From: Neobacillus muris
GTDB lineage: Bacteria > Bacillota > Bacilli > Bacillales > Cytobacillaceae
DNA length: 64,000 bases
Direction: 5' to 3'
NCBI RefSeq assembly: GCF_943193175.1
Contig: NZ_CALPDF010000007.1
Location: 1 to 64,000 of the forward strand
Part shown: piece after piece, positions 59,687-64,000 of the stretch
How positions within the stretch are numbered: the stretch's first letter is position 1
How the letters are laid out: every line of letters starts with the position of its first letter
The notes under the pieces: model-generated
Seen by the model: only the letters and a program-made list of their open reading frames with translations
What the model was told of the DNA's origin: nothing
Databases searched by the model: none
Made by a program: the position numbers and the translations under genes

Positions 59687-59738
59687 GGGGACAGTCCCCC
59701 GCCTTAGTAATACGTTAAAGCACTGGGGGACTGTCCCC
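59687..59738 (+). repeat. REP-like inverted repeat GGGGACAGTCCCC upstream of guaD
   Basis: Arms GGGGACAGTCCCCC (59687-59700) and GGGGGACTGTCCCC (59725-59738) are perfectly complementary and separated by 24 bases. Each arm is itself nearly palindromic. It lies 16 bp before the guaD start and could hide the AGGGGG ribosome site in a fold. It looks like a small dispersed palindromic element rather than a terminator, since no gene ends here. Confidence 0.8.
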
Positions 59739-59754
59739 TCAGAGGGGGATTTTT

Positions 59755-60225
59755 GTGTCTAATTCGGAATTTATGCATGAGGCGATTCATGTTGCGTATG
59801 ATAATGTGACGGCTGGTCACGGTGGGCCTTTTGGGGCGGTTGTGATTAAGGATGGGAAAATCATTGGTGTGGGCAGAAATGAAGTGACTTCGTCTAATGA
59901 TCCAACGGCCCATGCGGAGGTGCAGGCGATTCGGGCTGCCTGTCAGCATTTAAATGACTTTCAGCTTCACGACTGTGAAATCTATACAAGCTGCGAGCCT
60001 TGTCCGATGTGCATCGGCGCCATTTACTGGGCCCGGCCAAAAGCTGTTTATTATGCTTGCACAAAGGAGGACGCGGCCAAAATAGGGTTTGACGACCAAT
60101 TTATCTATGAAGAACTGGCCCTGCCGATGGAACAAAGGAAAATCCCGATGAAACAGCTTTCACTCCCACAGAGTGATTTGCCTTTTCGAACATGGGACCA
60201 ATCAAAAGTGAAGGTAGAATACTAA
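59755..60225 (+). CDS. guaD: Guanine deaminase
   Basis: A 156-residue cytidine-deaminase-fold enzyme converting guanine to xanthine. Zinc ligands His53 (TAHAEVQ) with catalytic Glu55, and Cys83/Cys86 (SCEPCPMCIGAI). C-terminal residues typical of B. subtilis GuaD (FRTWDQSKVKVEY) complete the active site of the domain-swapped dimer. Starts at GTG with AGGGGG upstream. It feeds xanthine to the divergent dehydrogenase operon. Confidence 0.95.
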   Translation: MSNSEFMHEAIHVAYDNVTAGHGGPFGAVVIKDGKIIGVGRNEVTSSNDPTAHAEVQAIRAACQHLNDFQLHDCEIYTSCEPCPMCIGAIYWARPKAVYYACTKEDAAKIGFDDQFIYEELALPMEQRKIPMKQLSLPQSDLPFRTWDQSKVKVEY

Positions 60226-60251
60226 TTTATGATCATAAAAGGAGGATTTCA

Positions 60252-61991
60252 ATGTGGCGAAGCTCATTAACCAAAAGGATTGCTGCCGCTTCTGGCAGCC
60301 TGCCGGCAGAGACCGTCATTAAAAACGGAAAAATTATTGATGTCTTTAATGGAGAAATAATCGAAGGAGACATTGCCATTGAAGACGGTTATATTGTTGG
60401 CATTGGAAATTACGAAGGCACCAATGTGATCGATGCGGACGGCCAATACGTTTCACCTGCTTTTATCGATGGCCACGTTCATATTGAATCGTCCATGGTA
60501 ACGCCAGAGGAATTTGCCAAAGTCTTGCTCATCCACGGGGTAACCAGTGTAATTGCTGATCCGCATGAAATCGCCAATGTTTTAGGTGCCGACGGAATCC
60601 AATATATGCTCGATTCGTCTGATAACCTTCCCTTTGACTTTTACTTTATGCTTCCCTCCTGTGTCCCTGCGACAGAGTTTGAGCATGCTGGCGCCAAATT
60701 GGCCAGCAAGGACCTGCAGCCCTTTTACCAGCATCCCAGAGTATTGGGACTAGCAGAAGTGATGAATTTTCCTGCCGTTAAAATGGCAGAAAAAGACATG
60801 ATGAAAAAAATTAACCAGGCCCAGCAAGCAGGAAAAAAAATTGATGGCCATGGGGCAGGCTTATCTGCCATGGATATCAATGTCTATCTGGCAGCCGGAA
60901 TCCGGACCGATCATGAAAGTACAACAGCAGATCAGGCAAAAGAACGGCTTAAAAGAGGAATGTACTTGATGATAAGGGAAGGTACCGTTGCCAAAGATTT
61001 AGAGCAATTAATCCCCATTGTGAATGAACGGAATGCCCGAAGATGTTTATTTGTCACGGATGACAAGCATTTAGATGACTTAATCCATGACGGAAGTATC
61101 GACCATAATATCAGGCTTGCAATTCATTCCGGCTTGTCTCCTATCACCGCTATACAAATGGCCTCCATAAATGCAGCAGAATGCTTCGGATTGGCAGACA
61201 AGGGAGCCATTGCACCAGGTTATAAAGCGGATTTTCTTTTATTAGATGACCTGGAAACCATCAAGATTTCACAAGTGTATAAGGATGGCAAATTGATGGC
61301 CGATGAAGGAGAAATCAGCCAGTTTCCACCCTTCCATCCGGTCACCCCAACGGCAAAATTGAGGAATTCTGTACGATTTAATGAATTGTCTTCAGATGAC
61401 TTCTCTATTTATTTGCCATCAAATAAAGCAAATATTATTGAAATCATTCCTAATAGTCTGGAAACGCGGCACATCATTGACGAAGTAACGATATGTGAAA
61501 AAGGCTATTTCCAAGCCTCGACAAGTGAAGATTTACTGAAATTGGCTGTGATTGAACGCCATCATATGACAAACCAAATCGGCCTGGGCATTGTGAAAGG
61601 GCTGAAGCTGCAGTCAGGAGCTATTGCCACGACGATTGCGCACGATTCCCATAATCTGATCATTGCGGGAACCAACGATGTCGATATGGCGGCTGCCGCC
61701 AAAGCCTTGCAATCGATTCAAGGCGGTTTGGCAGTGGTCAACGGTGGGGAAATCATCGCAATGCTGGAACTCTCCATCGCGGGCTTAATATCCGAAAAAC
61801 CGTACCAGGAAGTCCATTCCCAGCTGTTAACGATTCGCCATGCACTTGAAAGCATTGGAGCAAGCAGCCAGTTTAACCCATTTCTGACCTTATCCTTTTT
61901 GTCCCTGCCTGTTATTCCTGAATTAAAGCTGACAGACAAAGGGCTTTTCCAAGTCTCCAAATTTGAACATATCAACATCAGTGCCGGTTGA
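60252..61991 (+). CDS. adeC: Adenine deaminase
   Basis: A 579-residue amidohydrolase-superfamily enzyme converting adenine to hypoxanthine. Metal motifs: DGHVHIESSM near 72-81, PHEIANV, GLAEVMNFP, DGHGAGLS and the TDDKHLDDL region with catalytic Asp near 275. The C-terminal AdeC domain includes HDSHNLIIAGTND. I start it at the ATG at 60252, after AAAAGGAGG. Probably cotranscribed with guaD (26-bp gap). Confidence 0.95.
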   Translation: MWRSSLTKRIAAASGSLPAETVIKNGKIIDVFNGEIIEGDIAIEDGYIVGIGNYEGTNVIDADGQYVSPAFIDGHVHIESSMVTPEEFAKVLLIHGVTSVIADPHEIANVLGADGIQYMLDSSDNLPFDFYFMLPSCVPATEFEHAGAKLASKDLQPFYQHPRVLGLAEVMNFPAVKMAEKDMMKKINQAQQAGKKIDGHGAGLSAMDINVYLAAGIRTDHESTTADQAKERLKRGMYLMIREGTVAKDLEQLIPIVNERNARRCLFVTDDKHLDDLIHDGSIDHNIRLAIHSGLSPITAIQMASINAAECFGLADKGAIAPGYKADFLLLDDLETIKISQVYKDGKLMADEGEISQFPPFHPVTPTAKLRNSVRFNELSSDDFSIYLPSNKANIIEIIPNSLETRHIIDEVTICEKGYFQASTSEDLLKLAVIERHHMTNQIGLGIVKGLKLQSGAIATTIAHDSHNLIIAGTNDVDMAAAAKALQSIQGGLAVVNGGEIIAMLELSIAGLISEKPYQEVHSQLLTIRHALESIGASSQFNPFLTLSFLSLPVIPELKLTDKGLFQVSKFEHINISAG

Positions 61992-62116
61992 GAGCCCCAA
62001 ATAGGCCGGCCGCTGCAATCCGCTGTTAAAAGCAATCATTCCTCTACCCATTTTCCCCTTGAATCACAAGGGGGACCCCTCAATTATTTGAGGACTCCTT
62101 ACTCCCTTTTTTGATG

Positions 62117-62162
62117 CCTTGTGTCCTTGAAGGATCCCTTTAGGGACACGGCTCTCTTTTTT
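62117..62162 (+). terminator. Terminator of guaD-adeC
   Basis: CCTTGTGTCC and GGGACACGG form an imperfect stem with an inner AAGGATCCCTT fold, then CTCTCTTTTTT. A second weak hairpin (CCTCAA/TTGAGG) lies just before it near 62078-62093. Confidence 0.65.
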
Positions 62163-62181
62163 CCCCACACAGTAATGTAAT

Positions 62182-62207
62182 AAGGGCAAGCCCCTGCGGC
62201 TTGCCCT
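62182..62207 (-). terminator. Terminator of the SBF-family transporter gene
   Basis: AGGGCAAGCC and GGCTTGCCCT form a perfect stem with a five-base loop, then TTATTACATT on the minus strand. Confidence 0.75.
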
Positions 62208-62229
62208 CAACCCTCTCATTGCCATCCAG

Positions 62230-63201
62230 CTAGGCAGCAAAAAAATCATCTTGTCCAGATGATTTTTTGTGATGATACCATGCCAAGAAATGCCCGCTAA
62301 GCGAGGCCAAAGTTTGTTGAAAGAGCATGCCAATCACCACCGGAACTGCTACGGAAGCAGGAAAATATGTAACGCCTATTACGGCTCCAGCACTAATATT
62401 TCTCATGCCGGCTGAGAACGTGACGGTAACCAAGTTGTCCCAATCCTTGATCATAAAACGGCCAAATAGGAAGGAAAAAATGTAACCAGTCATGGCAATA
62501 AAAAACACAACGGACATGATTCCCATAAGCTTTAAGTTAAAATCCTTTATATAAGGTGAAATAATGGCGCCGTTAAGCATGACCACGACTCCTACACCCA
62601 TTTTCGAAAACGGGGCAAGCCGCGGTCCCCATTGCTGATGGATATTCCCTTTGGTCAGCTGATTAAGCAGCATGGCCAGAATAGAAGGGATGACGACCAT
62701 TAATAAAAGACCCTTCATTAAATCCAGATAATCCATTTCAATGGTTTGGCCGACAAAAAAGGAAATGGAAAAAGGCACAATAACAGGTGATAGCAAGGTA
62801 TCGATCAATATAATGGATAAAACCATCGGAATGTTCCCCTTATAAATAGAAACCCAAATGAAACTAGTAATGCCTGTTGGAATGACCATGACTAAAATCA
62901 GACCTGTAATGGTATAAATATCTCCCGGGAACGCAACATGGCCGACTCCCCATGCCCAAATGGGCATAAAAACATGGAGGATGAGCATGGCCATAACAAT
63001 CGGAAACGGGTGGGCAGCCACATCTTTCAAGGAGCGGAAGTTAGAACCTAAACTGCCCGCGAAGGTCATAAAGGCAAAAATCCAGGGAATTAGATAGGTA
63101 AAATCTTCAAGATAAGCACTGAGGAATACCCCCGTTATCACACTGATTGGAGTTAGTATCGGCATGATTTTCTCAAGGAACTTATTTAATTTTTGCAGCA
63201 T
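62230..63201 (-). CDS. Bile acid:sodium symporter (SBF) family transporter
   Basis: A 323-residue membrane protein with nine or ten helices. Family features include FMTFAGSLGSNFRSLKD near 40-56, the crossover region VMVIPTGITSFIW near 105-117, and SAGMRNISAGAVIG near 265-278. Similar B. subtilis protein: YocS. Substrate unknown; family members carry organic anions, pantoate or keto acids with sodium. Ribosome site GGAG before the ATG. Location next to purine genes is not enough to infer a purine substrate. Confidence 0.88.
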   Translation of the reverse strand: MLQKLNKFLEKIMPILTPISVITGVFLSAYLEDFTYLIPWIFAFMTFAGSLGSNFRSLKDVAAHPFPIVMAMLILHVFMPIWAWGVGHVAFPGDIYTITGLILVMVIPTGITSFIWVSIYKGNIPMVLSIILIDTLLSPVIVPFSISFFVGQTIEMDYLDLMKGLLLMVVIPSILAMLLNQLTKGNIHQQWGPRLAPFSKMGVGVVVMLNGAIISPYIKDFNLKLMGIMSVVFFIAMTGYIFSFLFGRFMIKDWDNLVTVTFSAGMRNISAGAVIGVTYFPASVAVPVVIGMLFQQTLASLSGHFLAWYHHKKSSGQDDFFAA

Positions 63202-63391
63202 TCTTGAGGAACTCCTTACTGTTAGGAATGGATTTACCAGAAAAATTAAACTTCAATAAATAAAGGATATCATATATTCGATACCAAAATACACCTCAAG
63301 TCTTAGAAGGGATAAATCTCGAGTACATGGGGAAACAGTCGAGGATATTGTATCCTATACATAGAAGGCAGATTCAAGGGAGGAATTCTGA

Positions 63392-64000
63392 ATGAAGCGA
63401 ATTTTTATTTTGCTGTTAATGATTACAGGTCTATATATTATTTTTCACACGGCTGTCCGTTTTGACCTATGGAATGCGAAAGAAGGAAACGGGCAGGCTC
63501 CCATATCAAATGATACACAAATCATTCAGGTAAATGTGGGAAGTGCCCAAACGGAAATTATTCCGGAAGATCGGTCCAATCTAAGAGCCGTCTATAATGG
63601 GGATCAAAAGCTTAAGGTGCATGATTCAGGTGATTCGGTTGAGGTTTCTTTGAAAGGGAGCTGGTTTGATTGGTTCAACTGGGGTTCATCAAAGCGTAAA
63701 CTGATCATCTATATTCCAAAAGACTACGCTCGTGATATGGATATCCAATTAGGCTCGGGAAGCCTGCAATTCTCCGGCGCCAAACAAGCGCCCATGAAAT
63801 TGGATCATTTAATGGCCGACATTGGTTCAGGAAAAATGGCGTTATCGAATATTGAAGTCAGCCAGCTCAAACAGGACGTCTCTTCGGGAGAGGTCAGCCT
63901 AGATTCAGTAACAGCGCAATCCGGAAGCTTTGATGTCAGCTCGGGCAAACTCGATATCAAGCACTATCAAGGGGCCGTTACAGCGGATGTATCGTCAGGA
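63392..64000 (+). CDS. DUF4097 beta-strand repeat protein, cut by the window end
   Basis: An open frame runs from an ATG, eight bases behind AGGGAGG, through the end of the window: 203 codons without a stop. One N-terminal membrane helix (~4-22) is followed by short repeated strands (GSGSLQFSGAKQ, IGSGKMALSNIE, SSGEVSLDSVT, SSGKLDIKHYQ) typical of DUF4097. Size, single anchor and repeats fit LiaG of the lia envelope-stress locus. The rest of that locus would lie beyond the window, so this name is only a suggestion. Confidence 0.8.
   Translation, partial: MKRIFILLLMITGLYIIFHTAVRFDLWNAKEGNGQAPISNDTQIIQVNVGSAQTEIIPEDRSNLRAVYNGDQKLKVHDSGDSVEVSLKGSWFDWFNWGSSKRKLIIYIPKDYARDMDIQLGSGSLQFSGAKQAPMKLDHLMADIGSGKMALSNIEVSQLKQDVSSGEVSLDSVTAQSGSFDVSSGKLDIKHYQGAVTADVSSG

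Noticed and set aside
59376..59754. Purine riboswitch before pucA or guaD
   Set aside because: Neither strand shows the conserved loop and junction sequences of the purine aptamer. The region is better explained by the TnrA site and the palindrome.

Overview
The window comes from a low-to-mid GC Firmicute of the family Bacillaceae (Bacillus/Neobacillus-like). The evidence is the clear TnrA, the AmtB, the split ilv/leu operon with a T-box leader, the PucACDE-type xanthine dehydrogenase, GuaD, AdeC, frequent GGAGG ribosome binding sites, TTG/GTG starts and U-tailed hairpin terminators. I cannot name the species. No rRNA, tRNA, CRISPR array or insertion sequence was seen.

Layout. 1-531: a 26-copy array of a ~21-bp element. 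551-4028 (-): an OmpR-type response regulator, a large sensor kinase and an ECF sigma factor. 4176-6932 (-): a TPR plus dynamin-like GTPase. 7151-9454 (-): an ArtPQM-type amino-acid ABC transporter. 9748-10587 (+): three small genes. 10674-14286 (+): tnrA, then amtB with a GlnD-like nucleotidyltransferase and a DEDDh exonuclease. 14657-26194 (+): ilvE-ilvD, a T-box, ilvB-ilvH-ilvC-leuA-leuB, then leuC-leuD. 26230-29156: a DUF3892 gene, a GYF_2/RDD membrane protein and an ECF sigma/anti-sigma pair. 29334-42790: an envelope-polysaccharide region. It has a hyaluronan-synthase-type operon in the order hasA-galU-ugd (-), two pectate-lyase-like beta-helix proteins, a MacB-like ABC transporter with an FtsX-like permease, an MGDG-synthase-like glycosyltransferase and an acyltransferase. 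42826-47887: housekeeping and unknown genes (DUF1836, haemolysin III, YitT, DUF488) and two peptidases. 47990-59375 (-): one long apparent operon, pucA-C-D-E-H followed by ureA-B-C-E-F-G-D. 59755-61991 (+): guaD and adeC. 62230-63201 (-): an SBF-family transporter. 63392 to the end: a truncated DUF4097 protein.

How it fits together. Nitrogen scavenging dominates. TnrA-type operators (TGTNANAWWWTNTNACA) lie upstream of tnrA, at amtB (two) and in front of the purine/urease operon, where the spacing to a -10 element fits activation. Purine bases would be deaminated by GuaD and AdeC, oxidised by xanthine dehydrogenase, and later intermediates hydrolysed by allantoinase and urease. Uricase and the allantoate-degrading steps are not in the window.

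The observations most worth following up are: the hasA-galU-ugd operon and its polysaccharide neighbourhood; several unrelated short repeat families that share an almost exact 21-bp (two helical turn) period, three of them sitting in gaps within the ilv/leu and urease gene sets; and the amtB - nucleotidyltransferase - exonuclease cluster, which has no PII protein gene.
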